A DNA stretch of 64,000 nt from Paraglaciecola sp. L3A3 (GCF_009796765.1 NZ_CP047023.1:2091501-2155500); one strand, 5' to 3'. Numbered from the stretch's first letter, positions 52,726-62,199 are shown. Numbers and translations are program-made. Notes: a model not told the origin generated them from the letters alone.

Positions 52726-53496
52726 TTAAAAATTATCTTTCCACCCTCTTAAGGCAGTAAACACTGCTTGTGGTGAATTTAACTGCTGTTGACAATGCTG
52801 TTGGACTTGCTGAACTAACTCTGGACTATCACAACGTAAAAATGGATTAATAGCTATTTCTTTGTCCAATGTAGAGGGCAGGGTAGCTTGTTGCGCTGCC
52901 CTTTTATTTTCAGCCCACTGTTTATATTCTTTAAGTGTTTGATTATTCGGCTCGGCTGCTAACGCAAAATCAATATTGGCTAAGGTATATTCATGGGTAC
53001 AATAGATTTTAGTGCTGGCGGGTAAACTTGCCAGTTTTTGTAATGAGTCATACATTTGTACAGGTGTGCCCTCGAACAATCGACCACAACCCGCTGAAAA
53101 CAATGTATCGCCACAAAATAATCCTATCTCGCAGTAATAGGCAATATGATCTAGTGTATGTCCCGGCACAGTCATCACTGATAGTGTCAAATCAAACATA
53201 TCCAGTAGAATTGTTTGTGTATCTACTAATCTATTGTTTATTTGTGTGATTTTTTCATTTGTTGGACCATAAACTGGTATGTTGGGATAAGCGTTTAATA
53301 GCTCATCGATTCCGCCAGTATGATCCCAGTGGTGGTGGGTAATCAGTATGCCGGCTATAGAGAGTTGTTCAGCCTCACAATATGCTAATACTGGAGCCGC
53401 ATCGCCTGGATCAACCAGTACACAATCTGTTTGATTACGAATACACCAAATGTAATTATCATTGAAGGCTTGAATAGGTACCACGTTTAAAGACAC
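52726..53496 (-). CDS. gloB: Hydroxyacylglutathione hydrolase (glyoxalase II)
   Basis: A 256-residue metallo-beta-lactamase-fold enzyme that hydrolyses S-lactoylglutathione in methylglyoxal detoxification. The binuclear metal site motif is THHHWDHTGG, with further ligands in VPGHTLDH and the CGDTLFSAGCGRLFEG segment, and THEYTLANIDFA as in other GloB. Length is normal. It is divergent from the methyltransferase gene at 53550 with 53 bp between. Confidence 0.96.
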   Translation of the reverse strand: MSLNVVPIQAFNDNYIWCIRNQTDCVLVDPGDAAPVLAYCEAEQLSIAGILITHHHWDHTGGIDELLNAYPNIPVYGPTNEKITQINNRLVDTQTILLDMFDLTLSVMTVPGHTLDHIAYYCEIGLFCGDTLFSAGCGRLFEGTPVQMYDSLQKLASLPASTKIYCTHEYTLANIDFALAAEPNNQTLKEYKQWAENKRAAQQATLPSTLDKEIAINPFLRCDSPELVQQVQQHCQQQLNSPQAVFTALRGWKDNF

Positions 53497-53549
53497 TTTA
53501 ATCCCCTTGTGACATGAAATTTAAACAATATTAGATTACCATACAAAAT

Positions 53550-54308
53550 ATGAAACCAGCGTTATTCCCAAATACTTTAACTCCTCCTGCTTCATGGCAA
53601 GACTTACCGCTTGGTAATCAAGTCAAGGAATTGATTGAAAACGAATTGTCTGAGGTCAGTCGAAAATTCTTTGGTTATCATTTAATCCGTCTTGGCAATT
53701 TAAGCAGCCAAATTCAATTAGTTAATTGTCCGATTAAACATCAGGTAAATGTGACCAGTGACCAACAAACCCATACGGGGTTATTGGCTAAATCGACAGC
53801 TTTGCCTATTGCCGAAAAAAGTGTCGACACTTTTTTGTTAACTCATGAGCTGGACTTTTCTGATGATCCTCATCAAGTGTTACGAGAAGTTGACCGTACT
53901 ATTATGCCTAATGGCTATCTGGTGTTGTCGGGATTTAACCCTTTTAGCTTGTGTGGTTTATTTAAATATTTGCCCATTAATAAAGGTAATGTATTACATG
54001 ATGCGCGCTTTTTCAGCTGTGGCCGAGTCAAGGATTGGTTACAACTGTTAGGTTTTGAAATAATAGAAAGTAAACATTTATTATTTAATGAGTTGTTTTT
54101 GCGCAGGCCAATACATACCTCCTCAAAGTGGAATACATGGGGTTCTGAGCATTTAGGCATGTTGTCTACTTTATATGTGATTGTGGCCAGAAAACGGGAA
54201 ATTCCTTTGTCTTTGATAAAACCTAAATGGCAAACCAAACCTAAATTTTCAGCGGTGAACGCTAACGCTAATGCTCGAACTGGGATATCACATAAAAATA
54301 TTCTTTAA
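53550..54308 (+). CDS. YafS-like SAM-dependent methyltransferase
   Basis: A 252-residue methyltransferase-domain protein. The class I fold is recognisable: FLLTHELDFSDDPHQVLREVDRTIMPNGYLVLSGFNPFSLCGL matches the motif III and post-III region of YafS-like proteins, whose genes stand divergent from gloB in many gammaproteobacteria. The classical glycine-rich motif I is weak here. The substrate is unknown. In E. coli rnhA and dnaQ follow yafS divergently. Here the neighbour is a SatD-type gene behind a large palindrome, so the conserved block stops at this point. Confidence 0.8.
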   Translation: MKPALFPNTLTPPASWQDLPLGNQVKELIENELSEVSRKFFGYHLIRLGNLSSQIQLVNCPIKHQVNVTSDQQTHTGLLAKSTALPIAEKSVDTFLLTHELDFSDDPHQVLREVDRTIMPNGYLVLSGFNPFSLCGLFKYLPINKGNVLHDARFFSCGRVKDWLQLLGFEIIESKHLLFNELFLRRPIHTSSKWNTWGSEHLGMLSTLYVIVARKREIPLSLIKPKWQTKPKFSAVNANANARTGISHKNIL

Positions 54309-54316
54309 TTACTTTT

Positions 54317-54410
54317 TATGTGACTTATTTGAGTAACATATTGCAATGTGATTAAATTTAATCACATTGCGAAAAGTGATTAAATTAAGTAGCATTGCGC
54401 CATGTGATTG
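54317..54410. promoter_or_regulatory. Large operator region upstream of the SatD gene
   Basis: A perfect 28-bp palindrome lies at 54343-54370: GCAATGTGATTAAA and its complement. Related half-sites surround it: ATGTGACTTA (54318), GTGATTAAAT (54377), AGCATTGC (54391) and ATGTGATTGT (54402). The array ends at the SatD start region, and SatD itself carries a C-terminal HTH-like segment, so autoregulation is the simplest reading. Confidence 0.65.
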
Positions 54411-54440
54411 TTTCTAAAACTCTTGAGCAGGATTAAAATA

Positions 54441-55082
54441 GTGGATAAAAAAATCATAGCTGTTTTAACGGGTGACATAGTCGGCTCACAAAAAATTGCC
54501 CCGCAAAATTATGACAATATGTTGTATACCCTAGAAAGCACCTTTGCAATGTTGGCCAACAACACAGAGATTACTTTTGATCTGTTTAGAGGTGACTCAT
54601 TTCAGGCCATTTTTACTGATGCGAAAATGGTGATAAGTTCGGCCATTATATTAAGACTTGCGCTTAAAATTGCTAAACCTAGTTTATCTGCAAGACAAAG
54701 TATTGGTATAGGTCAGGCTACTTCGTTACGCTCTGACAGCAAAATTTCCACCGGACAAGCTTTTGTCTTATCGGGAGTTGGCTTAGATAATATTAAGAAT
54801 AATCTGCTGGCGGTACATAGCCATCAACCTAGTTTTCAACTTAAGTTAGCGCTCTTGACTCGGTTTGTCGATAATCATTTAGCTGGCTTAACTGTGATCC
54901 AATCTGAAGTACTACTTTGTTATTTAACCGCAATAGATAAATCTCACGAAGCGATTGCTACAGCTTTGAATAAAACCAGAAGTAACGTGACACGGATCCT
55001 TAATACCAGCCGTTACCAATTAATTGTGGATTATATTCAACACTTTGAAGATTGTGTGGCAGAGGAGTTTTTACATGCCTGA
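54441..55082 (+). CDS. SatD family protein
   Basis: A 213-residue protein. The start is taken as GTG 54441, with AGGA eight bases upstream. The N-terminal MDKKIIAVLTGDIVGSQKI matches the opening of SatD proteins, whose core (ITFDLFRGDSFQAIF, SARQSIGIGQ) resembles a nucleotide-cyclase-like fold. The C-terminal 60 residues look like a helix-turn-helix (LCYLTAIDKSHEAIATALNKTRSNVTRILNTSRYQLIVDYI). SatD was named from a streptococcal acid-tolerance locus, and its function is unsettled. The next gene, DUF3307, overlaps it by 8 bp, a pairing that recurs in bacteria. Confidence 0.75.
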   Translation: MDKKIIAVLTGDIVGSQKIAPQNYDNMLYTLESTFAMLANNTEITFDLFRGDSFQAIFTDAKMVISSAIILRLALKIAKPSLSARQSIGIGQATSLRSDSKISTGQAFVLSGVGLDNIKNNLLAVHSHQPSFQLKLALLTRFVDNHLAGLTVIQSEVLLCYLTAIDKSHEAIATALNKTRSNVTRILNTSRYQLIVDYIQHFEDCVAEEFLHA

Positions 55083-55854
55083 GTTAACCTTATTGGCAAT
55101 ATTAATATTAGGCCATGTTATTGGTGATTTTTATTTACAGCCAAGTGGGTGGGTAAAACAACGTTTAGCCAAACATTATAAATCTGAAGATTTGTATTAT
55201 CACGTGGCGGTGCATGGCGTCATTACTTTATGTGCATTTGTTTTATTCAGTAAACAAGGTGTTTGGGCTTGTTTGCTATACAGCCTAATTGTGTTGTTTA
55301 GTCATTTATTAATTGATTTAGTGAAATCCTATAGTAAGCAAAACACAGTGACATTTTTGTGCGATCAATTGGCCCACCTATTAATCATTGTGGCGGTATG
55401 GGCAATGGCTACAGGAAAATTAACAGAATTATTTTCTTTGTTGTCAGTGCAAAATATCAGCTACCAACAGGCAAGTATTGCCATTGGTTATTTATTGGTA
55501 CTTAAACCTTCGTCTATTGTAATTACTATGTTGTTACAACCTTGGAGCAAAAAGTTAAAAAATGAAGCAGAGTTATCAGCTACCCAAACAGACGGTGACT
55601 TACAATCTGCGGGAAAACGAATTGGTTACTTAGAAAGAATACTCATATTAACCTTTATTTTATTAAATCAGTTTTCTGCCATCGGCTTTTTATTAGCCGC
55701 TAAATCGGTATTTAGGTTTGGTGATCTGAGTCGTGATAAAGATAAAAAAATGACGGAATACGTGATGCTGGGTACCTTAACCAGTTTTACTATTACTATT
55801 GTGGTGGGCTTAATGGTAACCGGCATTGCCAGCCAGTTACCTATGGGTAAATAA
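55075..55854 (+). CDS. DUF3307 family membrane protein
   Basis: A 259-residue membrane protein. ATG 55075 is chosen for GAGGAG seven bases upstream and the 8-bp overlap with the SatD stop. The family opener is LAILILGHVIGDFYLQPSGWVKQR, followed by a HVAVHGVITLC helix and LLIDLVKSY, all characteristic of DUF3307. Six or seven transmembrane helices are expected. Function is unknown. The recurrent pairing with SatD suggests the soluble protein and this membrane protein work as one unit, possibly sensor and membrane effector. Confidence 0.8.
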   Translation: MPELTLLAILILGHVIGDFYLQPSGWVKQRLAKHYKSEDLYYHVAVHGVITLCAFVLFSKQGVWACLLYSLIVLFSHLLIDLVKSYSKQNTVTFLCDQLAHLLIIVAVWAMATGKLTELFSLLSVQNISYQQASIAIGYLLVLKPSSIVITMLLQPWSKKLKNEAELSATQTDGDLQSAGKRIGYLERILILTFILLNQFSAIGFLLAAKSVFRFGDLSRDKDKKMTEYVMLGTLTSFTITIVVGLMVTGIASQLPMGK

Positions 55855-55882
55855 GTCGCTTATTTTAACTAAGTGTCAATAC

Positions 55883-56332
55883 CTATAAACCTAAGTCTGA
55901 CAAACTAGGGTGATCGGCAGGACATGTACCAAGCGGCCAAAAAAACTTTCGTTCTGATTGTTCAATGGCTAAATCATTAATGCTAGCGAATCTATGGGTC
56001 ATTAACCCTTGCTCGTTAAATTGCCAGTTTTCATTGCCATAAGAGCGGTAATATTGGCCTTGATCATTGTGCCATTCATAAGCAAAACGCACAGCAATAC
56101 GGTTGTCGCTATGAGCCCACAATTCTTTGATCAATCGGTATTCGTGTTCAGTTGCCCATTTTTTGGTTAAAAAAGCATGGGCTTGTGCGCGGCCAATAGG
56201 AAACTCATTACGGTTTCGCCAAATGGTATCTTCGCTGTACGCCAATACTACTTTATCTGGGTTGCGGTTATTCCAACCATCTTCAGCCATACGTACTTTT
56301 TGCACAGCTGACTCATGAGTAAAGGGAGGCAA
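55883..56332 (-). CDS. DUF1348 family NTF2-like protein
   Basis: A 149-residue protein of the SnoaL/NTF2-like fold, DUF1348 subgroup: [65 protein letters not shown] and [25 protein letters not shown] are its conserved parts. The fold makes a small-molecule pocket. The chemistry is unknown. It is monocistronic. Two TetR-type palindromes just upstream (56406-56457) suggest induction by a small molecule via a regulator located elsewhere. Confidence 0.82.
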   Translation of the reverse strand: MPPFTHESAVQKVRMAEDGWNNRNPDKVVLAYSEDTIWRNRNEFPIGRAQAHAFLTKKWATEHEYRLIKELWAHSDNRIAVRFAYEWHNDQGQYYRSYGNENWQFNEQGLMTHRFASINDLAIEQSERKFFWPLGTCPADHPSLSDLGL

Positions 56333-56405
56333 AGGGGGACGTGTGTTAGCTGTTATGATGAGAACCTCTTCATTGTTAGATAAAGTAATTAATATTAATA
56401 AAAAG

Positions 56406-56457
56406 TAGACAAACCTGTCTACCTGTGTAGATTACAGTTGGTAGACAGACTTGTCTA
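56406..56457. promoter_or_regulatory. Tandem TetR-type palindromes upstream of the DUF1348 gene
   Basis: TAGACA-AACC-TGTCTA (56406-56421) and TAGACA-GACT-TGTCTA (56442-56457), two 16-bp operators whose centres are 36 bp apart. This half-site and spacing resemble operators of NemR/AcuR-like TetR repressors. No TetR gene is found in the window. Confidence 0.65.
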
Positions 56458-56562
56458 TACTAAATTTGCAAAAGATTTTTGGAGTGATTTTCTAGGTGTG
56501 ATTGGGTATTAATATTTGGTGATGAACTGAGGGATTAGATGGGCATTAATTATCAACGTAGT

Positions 56563-56603
56563 TAACAAGTTAAGGCCTTGTTAGGTAAGGCCTTAACTTG
56601 TTA
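56563..56603. other. 17-bp perfect hairpin downstream of metG
   Basis: TAACAAGTTAAGGCCTT (56563-56579) pairs perfectly with AAGGCCTTAACTTGTTA (56587-56603) around a 7-nt loop. It sits 17 bp past the metG stop. The flanking bases give no T run in the minus direction, so an intrinsic terminator is not clear, but transcript-end formation is likely. Confidence 0.5.
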
Positions 56604-56619
56604 TGAAAAAAAGCCCGGT

Positions 56620-58671
56620 TTATTTAACTTTCATACCCGGTTGTGCGCCTTCTTCTGGATTTAATATCCATAAGTCTTCACCACCTGGGCCTGCGGCTAA
56701 TACCATGCCTTCTGACAGGCCAAAGCGCATTTTTCTGGGGGCTAGGTTAGCCACCATAACGGTTAACTTACCTGCTAAGTCTTCAGGTTGATAAGCAGAC
56801 TTGATACCGGCAAACACTTGGCGAGTTTCGCCGCCTAAATCTAACTCTAAACGCAATAGTTTATCGGCTTTTTCAACATGTTCCGCTTTTGCTATACGGG
56901 CAATACGCAAGTCGATTTTGGCAAAATCTTCGAAACTAATGGTTTCAGCGATTGGATCTTTAGCCAGTGGGCTGTCTGGATCTAATTGTGCCCCTTGTGG
57001 CTCAAGCGCCTCTAGATTTTCTTTTGAATCTTCTACCATAGCGTTAACTTTATCCATGTCCACACGTTGTAATAAGGCTTTAAACTTATTGATGCTGTGA
57101 TCGGTTAATACTGATTGTGAACTTTCCCAACTAAGGGTGTCATTTAAAAACAGCTCTGATTGTTCTGCTAGGGCAGGTACCACAGGTTTTAAGTAAGTCA
57201 CCAATATACGGAATAAGTTAATGCCTAAAGAACATACGTCGTGGGTAAACTGCTGCTTGCTTTCGTCTTTAATTGTTACCCAAGGCGCATTTGCATCGAT
57301 AAACTGATTAGCTTTATCGGCTAATGCCATAATTTCGCGGATAGCACGACTAAACTGACGTTTTTCAAAGGCTTCAGCAATACTGGTTTCGGCTTGATGA
57401 AATTCAGCTACTAGCTCAGGCTCAAGTACGTTGGTCGATAACTTACCGTCAAAACGTTTAGTGATAAAACTGGCACAACGACTAGCGATATTCACCACTT
57501 TACCCACTAAATCAGAGTTCACTTTTTGCGCAAAATCTTCAAAGTTAAGGTCAATGTCTGTCACCGCATCACTTGATTTAGAGGCAAAGTAATAACGTAA
57601 ATATTCAGGATTAAGATGATCTAAGTAGGTACGCCCTTTAATAAAGGTACCTTTTGACTTAGACATTTTGGCACCGTTAACTGTAACAAAACCATGTACA
57701 TTAACGCCTGTCGGTTTTCTGAAGCCGGCACCTTCTAACATGGCAGGCCAGAATAAACAGTGAAAATAAGTAATGTCTTTACCAATAAAATGATAAAGCT
57801 CAGCGTCTGAGTCTTGTGCCCAAAACTCGTCAAAGTTTAAGCCGTCTCTATCACATAAATTTTTGAAGCTTGCCATGTAACCAACAGGAGCATCAACCCA
57901 CACATAAAAGAATTTGCCTGGCGCATTAGGAATTTCAAAACCAAAATAAGGGGCATCACGACTGATATCCCATTGCTGCATACCTTCTGCAAACCATTCT
58001 TTAAGCTTGTTGGCTATTTCGGGTTGAATTGCACCACTTTGTAACCAGCCTTGCAACATATCTTGAAATTGCGGTAAATCGAAAAAATAATGTTCAGAAT
58101 CACGTAATACTGGCTCGGCCCCTGATACCACAGATTTAGGATTTTTTAATTCTGTTGGGTCATAGGTAGCACTACATACATCACAGCTGTCGCCATTTTG
58201 ATCTTCAGCGCCACATTTGGGGCAAGTGCCCTTAACAAAACGATCAGGCAAAAACATATTCTTTTCAGGATCGTATAACTGGCTAATAGTACGTTGGCTA
58301 ATATAACCTGCTTCATTCAAGCGGTTGTATACTAGCTCACATAATTCTTTGTTTTCGTCAGAATGGGTAATGTGGTAATTATCGTATTGCACATTAAAAT
58401 CGAGTAGATCTTGGTAATGTTCATCACGGGTTTTGCCGACCATTTCTTCTGGCGTGATCCCTAACTGCTGAGCTTTGAGCATAACTGGAGTGCCATGCGC
58501 ATCGTCAGCACATACGCTGTAACATTGATGACCACGCATTCGTTGAAAACGAGTCCAGATATCCGTTTGAATATGCTCTAATAAGTGACCTAGGTGAATG
58601 GAGCCATTGGCATAGGGCAGGGCACTAGTGACTAATATTTTTCGTGAATGCTGTGTATTCGTTTGTGACAT
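56620..58671 (-). CDS. metG: Methionyl-tRNA synthetase
   Basis: A 683-residue class I synthetase. The HIGH region is [10 protein letters not shown], the KMSKS loop is [10 protein letters not shown], and the zinc-knuckle insert has [17 protein letters not shown]. The C-terminal tRNA-binding OB domain ([20 protein letters not shown] ...) is present, making it the dimeric long form as in E. coli. It attaches Met to tRNA-Met. It is divergent from mrp with about 100 bp between, the same arrangement as in E. coli. Confidence 0.98.
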   Translation of the reverse strand: MSQTNTQHSRKILVTSALPYANGSIHLGHLLEHIQTDIWTRFQRMRGHQCYSVCADDAHGTPVMLKAQQLGITPEEMVGKTRDEHYQDLLDFNVQYDNYHITHSDENKELCELVYNRLNEAGYISQRTISQLYDPEKNMFLPDRFVKGTCPKCGAEDQNGDSCDVCSATYDPTELKNPKSVVSGAEPVLRDSEHYFFDLPQFQDMLQGWLQSGAIQPEIANKLKEWFAEGMQQWDISRDAPYFGFEIPNAPGKFFYVWVDAPVGYMASFKNLCDRDGLNFDEFWAQDSDAELYHFIGKDITYFHCLFWPAMLEGAGFRKPTGVNVHGFVTVNGAKMSKSKGTFIKGRTYLDHLNPEYLRYYFASKSSDAVTDIDLNFEDFAQKVNSDLVGKVVNIASRCASFITKRFDGKLSTNVLEPELVAEFHQAETSIAEAFEKRQFSRAIREIMALADKANQFIDANAPWVTIKDESKQQFTHDVCSLGINLFRILVTYLKPVVPALAEQSELFLNDTLSWESSQSVLTDHSINKFKALLQRVDMDKVNAMVEDSKENLEALEPQGAQLDPDSPLAKDPIAETISFEDFAKIDLRIARIAKAEHVEKADKLLRLELDLGGETRQVFAGIKSAYQPEDLAGKLTVMVANLAPRKMRFGLSEGMVLAAGPGGEDLWILNPEEGAQPGMKVK

Positions 58672-58777
58672 TGTATTGTTTGTTTGACTTGTTAGGAAAA
58701 AGGGCGCAAATAGTAGCGAAAATAAGCGATCATTGCATTACGAAATTAGCTTTGTATAAACAAAAAGAAGGGTTGAC

Positions 58778-59824
58778 ATGTTATTTGGTGCTAAAAACGA
58801 CAAAACAAAAGAGAAACAACAGAATATGCAAAAAATCACCCAGTGTTTGAGTACGTTTTTTACACTGACGGTTGAACAAGTGGCAACTTGGCTAACAATC
58901 GAAAAACAAACAGTGATAGTGACTTTACCTTTTGTCTGTTTGTCTGAGCATCAAGATTTGTTAGCTGCACTAAAGTTGGTGGTTAACGAACAGCTATCCA
59001 TTAAAATTGACACGCAAGTCAGTGCGCTACCCACTAAACTGCCGAAAATTCCGAATATTAAAAATGTGGTTGCCGTAGCCTCCGGTAAAGGTGGTGTGGG
59101 TAAATCTACCACCAGTGTCAATTTAGCCTTTGCCTTGATGGCCGAAGGCGCCAAAGTAGGGATTTTAGATGCGGATATTTATGGACCATCTATTCCCCTA
59201 ATGTTAGGTAATGGCAAGCAAAAACCTACCAGTAAAGATAACAAAAGAGTTGAACCTTTACAGTCTCATGGCTTAGTTGCCAGCTCTATTGGCTATTTTG
59301 TATCTGCAGATGATGCCACAGTGTGGCGCGGCCCTATGGCCAGCAAAGCATTGCATCAATTGGTTAACGAAACGGCTTGGCCTGAATTAGACTATTTAAT
59401 TGTGGATATGCCACCAGGTACAGGAGATATTCAACTGACCTTAGCGCAACAAATACCGGTGAGTGGTGCTGTGATTGTCACCACTCCTCAAGACTTGGCT
59501 TTGGCCGATGCCACCAAAGGCATAGCTATGTTTAACAAGGTGCATACCCCAGTGTTAGGCATAGTAGAAAACATGAGTTATCACCAATGTGTTAATTGTG
59601 GCCACCAAGAAGCGATATTTTCTGAACATGGTGGTGACAAACTCGCAGAAAAATATCAACTGCCTTTGTTAGCGCAATTGCCACTGAATATACAAATTAG
59701 ACAACATGCTGAAGGCGGCACGCCATTGCAAATAGCTGAGCCAGAAAATATCTTAAGTCAAAGTTATCGACAATTAGCCAGACAAACTGCAAAATACTGC
59801 TACTTAAAAGGCTTACGGGCCTAA
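58778..59824 (+). CDS. mrp: Iron-sulfur cluster carrier Mrp/ApbC
   Basis: A 348-residue P-loop NTPase of the Mrp/NBP35 family that carries and delivers [4Fe-4S] clusters. The deviant Walker A is SGKGGVGKST, and the CxxC needed for cluster binding appears as CVNC. The DUF59 N-terminal domain of longer homologues is reduced here to about 100 weakly conserved residues. ATG 58778 has AAGGG upstream; ATG 58826 is an in-frame alternative. It is divergent from metG and followed by dcd, a common gammaproteobacterial order. Confidence 0.93.
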   Translation: MLFGAKNDKTKEKQQNMQKITQCLSTFFTLTVEQVATWLTIEKQTVIVTLPFVCLSEHQDLLAALKLVVNEQLSIKIDTQVSALPTKLPKIPNIKNVVAVASGKGGVGKSTTSVNLAFALMAEGAKVGILDADIYGPSIPLMLGNGKQKPTSKDNKRVEPLQSHGLVASSIGYFVSADDATVWRGPMASKALHQLVNETAWPELDYLIVDMPPGTGDIQLTLAQQIPVSGAVIVTTPQDLALADATKGIAMFNKVHTPVLGIVENMSYHQCVNCGHQEAIFSEHGGDKLAEKYQLPLLAQLPLNIQIRQHAEGGTPLQIAEPENILSQSYRQLARQTAKYCYLKGLRA

Positions 59825-59888
59825 ATATTGCTTTTAATCAAAAAGCCTATCGGCCTACAACCAAGAAAATAACTAACGAGAAAAGCTA

Positions 59889-60482
59889 ATGCGCTTATGC
59901 GACAAAGACATTTACCAACATTTATTAGACGGTAAAATTAAGATCACTCCACAGCCAGATTACACCGAAATAAGTGGCGTGACCGTCGATATGCGTTTGG
60001 GTAGTAAGTTTCGTGTATTTGAAAGCCACAGCGCACCATACATTGATTTGAGCGGTCCTAAAGCCGAAGTACAAGCCGCACTGAATGATGTAATGAGTGA
60101 CGAAATTGAAATCGCGGCTGACAAGTCATTCTTTTTACATCCAGGTGAATTAGCCTTAGCCGTCACCTTAGAATCGGTAACCTTACCGGCCAATATTGTC
60201 GGCTGGTTAGATGGTCGTTCATCTTTAGCTCGCTTAGGTTTAATGGTGCACGTAACTGCCCACAGAATTGACCCAGGCTGGTCTGGTAATATTGTTTTAG
60301 AGTTTTATAACAGTGGTAAATTACCCTTAGCGTTAAAGCCTGGGATGAAAATCGGTGCCATTAGTTTTGAAGTATTGTCTGACTTTGCTGAGAAACCTTA
60401 TAACGCACGTCTTGATGCTAAATACAAAAATCAAGAAGGGGCAATCGCTAGTCGTATTAGTGCTGACGATAAATCGTCATAG
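59889..60482 (+). CDS. dcd: dCTP deaminase
   Basis: A 197-residue trimeric dCTP deaminase that makes dUTP for thymidylate synthesis. The family motifs are [15 protein letters not shown], the catalytic and binding region [37 protein letters not shown], and the C-terminal [15 protein letters not shown]. Length is normal. It lies 64 bp after mrp on the same strand. Confidence 0.97.
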   Translation: MRLCDKDIYQHLLDGKIKITPQPDYTEISGVTVDMRLGSKFRVFESHSAPYIDLSGPKAEVQAALNDVMSDEIEIAADKSFFLHPGELALAVTLESVTLPANIVGWLDGRSSLARLGLMVHVTAHRIDPGWSGNIVLEFYNSGKLPLALKPGMKIGAISFEVLSDFAEKPYNARLDAKYKNQEGAIASRISADDKSS

Positions 60483-60876
60483 GATTTTTCTTTTTTAAGA
60501 GCATGCGCTGCGCGCACAGAGCATGGCTTCGCCACTTATGCGCTACGCTTATGGCATCCATGCCTTTTTTCAAGCCGCATCCCTGCGGCCCGATTTACTT
60601 CTTTTCAACAGCAAAAAGAAGTAAACAAGAAATGCCGCGCTCCAAACAAATTCCTATTCCATAAAATTTCTGGCTTCTATGTCAGAATGGCAATAAGCCG
60701 CTCCCAGCTATAAAAGATTGCCTTGTCCAGATGTCCATATCTGGCCATCTGACAAGCCAATAATTTGATGGGGAATTTGTAGTCGCGAAAAAATCAAAAG
60801 CATGGCTGCGCCACAAAGCATGTGTTGCGCGCAAAGAGAGAGGCTTCGCCATTGACCCCGTGCAAACTCAATTTTA

Positions 60877-60915
60877 GTCATTCCGGTAGTCTTTTGAGCC
60901 GGAATCCATTCTTTT
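60877..60915. repeat. Stem-forming intergenic repeat, copy 1
   Basis: GTCATTCCGGTAGTCTTTTG followed by AGCCGGAATCCATTCTTTT. The ATTCCGG and CCGGAAT arms form a hairpin. A second copy lies at 61150-61188. Confidence 0.7.
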
Positions 60916-61092
60916 AAAAGCAAAGAATTTATCACAGAGTTACACAGAGGTTAAAAATGCGGCTGCCCCGAAAAAGTCAAAAGCCTTAAACCACAGAGGC
61001 TGCGCTACACAGAGAAAAGCAGAATACTACAGAATGAGGCAGACTTGGCAGTTGAGCAAAAGAATTCAAGCGACTCACTAATTGTTACTATG

Positions 61093-61132
61093 CCTGTCCT
61101 TGTAACTAATCCCCTGTCCTTGTAACTAATCC
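61093..61132. repeat. Direct 20-bp repeat
   Basis: CCTGTCCTTGTAACTAATCC occurs twice head to tail (61093-61112 and 61113-61132), with a third partial copy (CCTGTC) overlapping the end. Confidence 0.8.
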
Positions 61133-61149
61133 TGTCGTATTCCTCTTAC

Positions 61150-61188
61150 GTCATTCCGGTGAGCTTTTAGGCCGGAATCCATTTCTTT
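61150..61188. repeat. Stem-forming intergenic repeat, copy 2
   Basis: GTCATTCCGGTGAGCTTTTA followed by GGCCGGAATCCATTTCTTTT, with the same arms and 3' flank as the copy at 60877. Confidence 0.7.
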
Positions 61189-61522
61189 TGAAGTAGATAA
61201 AATAGTTTGGGGCAGTTTAAAACTCTTGTTAGTGAATAAATTGAAGTTGGAATTGAAATCAGAGTAAAAATAAGCCACTTCACTTCCCCAGTATAATTAT
61301 TTTAACAGTTTGTTTTATAACATTTTTTATTTTAATTCAGGCTTAAACAGACATAGATTTAACCCTAATCTTAGTTACTGCAGAATGTATCGCTAAAAAT
61401 TTGTTCTTTGCAGTTGTGTAAGATTATGAAAAGATAGAAAAAAGCAATTTGTTGGGAATAAAATAGGGCGGTTAATAATTTGGATTTAACCCGACTTCCG
61501 ACTAATAACTGTTAGGCATACG

Positions 61523-61858
61523 ATGAATTCTGATGAGTTGATTTCAATTTTGAGTAAACATTCTCTTAAGAAAGAGATAATTGAATCTGACTCTATTGTT
61601 ATTGATTTAGACCTAAATGGTGACGACTTAGACGAATTATATTTCGACCTTATCGACAATTATGGAATTGATTTAAAGGGTATAGGTAATCTTGAAAGTT
61701 GCTGTCATTCCGAAGGTGAGCTTCTTGATCTGCTTTATCTATACAAGTGGTTAATGCATAAATTTGGATTACGTAAAGAGCCTGCGAGACGAATATTACA
61801 ACAGTTACTTGTATCGGATTTAATTAAGTTTGTCAGGTCTCAGGAGCGGAATGCCTAA
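61523..61858 (+). CDS. DUF1493 family protein, possible gene-cassette cargo
   Basis: A 111-residue protein that I match to DUF1493 by SIVIDLDLNGDDLDELYFDLIDNYGIDL, the family's acidic D-x-D-x-x-G-D-D motif. Function is unknown. No signal peptide is present. The gene is framed by GTTAGGC (61510-61516, 6 bp before the ATG) and GCCTAAC (61853-61859, which contains its TAA stop). These are in the inverted orientation of the two core sites of an integron attC, so it may be a captured cassette. There is no integrase in the window. Confidence 0.7.
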   Translation: MNSDELISILSKHSLKKEIIESDSIVIDLDLNGDDLDELYFDLIDNYGIDLKGIGNLESCCHSEGELLDLLYLYKWLMHKFGLRKEPARRILQQLLVSDLIKFVRSQERNA

Positions 61859-62199
61859 CAAGTTGCCTAAGTTAGCCGCAAAAAACAACTTACCAATACA
61901 CCCAAAGTAGTAAAATACTCAATTGGTGACTGTTTAAAGTGACAGCCATGATTATTTGGGGCTGTTTGGATAACAAGGTGAAGGGTCGATAATATGATGA
62001 CCGGTGCCGTGTTTAACATGGAAATATCGCCCATATGGGCTGATATACATGCGAATAAAATCACCCTTGATACAAGATCCGCTATTCCTTGATTTTAAAG
62101 TAAACAGCACATGTTTTGCCTTTAGGGGGAGCTCTTGTCTAAAGTACAATTTCCCCTAAAAGCATTTAAAACGTCTTTACCGATAATTATCTAAGGGCT
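61859..62199. other. Intergenic region before the TonB receptor end
   Basis: About 340 bases. Short open frames are present on both strands, and none has clear coding character. Notable are the palindrome GCCCATATGGGC (62027-62038), flanked by ATATC/GATAT, and an imperfect TTTAGGGG ... CCCCTAAA inverted repeat (about 62121-62157). Confidence 0.5.

Larger units (their letters stand above)
60483..61522. other. Non-coding repeat-rich region
   Basis: About 1 kb without a credible gene. It holds two copies of a stem-forming repeat (ATTCCGG ... CCGGAAT, with a CCATTCTTTT-like flank), direct 20-bp repeats, and several GC-rich runs of debris (GCGCTGCGCGCACAGAGCATGG; ACACAGAG). Small open frames in it, such as 60708-60935 on the minus strand, read as non-protein. 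The region looks like a landing zone for small repeats. Confidence 0.6.

Noticed and set aside
60708..60935. A 75-codon minus-strand frame in the repeat-rich region
   Set aside because: It overlaps GC-rich repeat debris and shows no protein-like pattern or ribosome site.
61867..62149. Small minus-strand frames between the DUF1493 gene and the TonB receptor
   Set aside because: They are short, overlap each other, and have no coding character. The plus strand in the same place is also partly open, as expected by chance.
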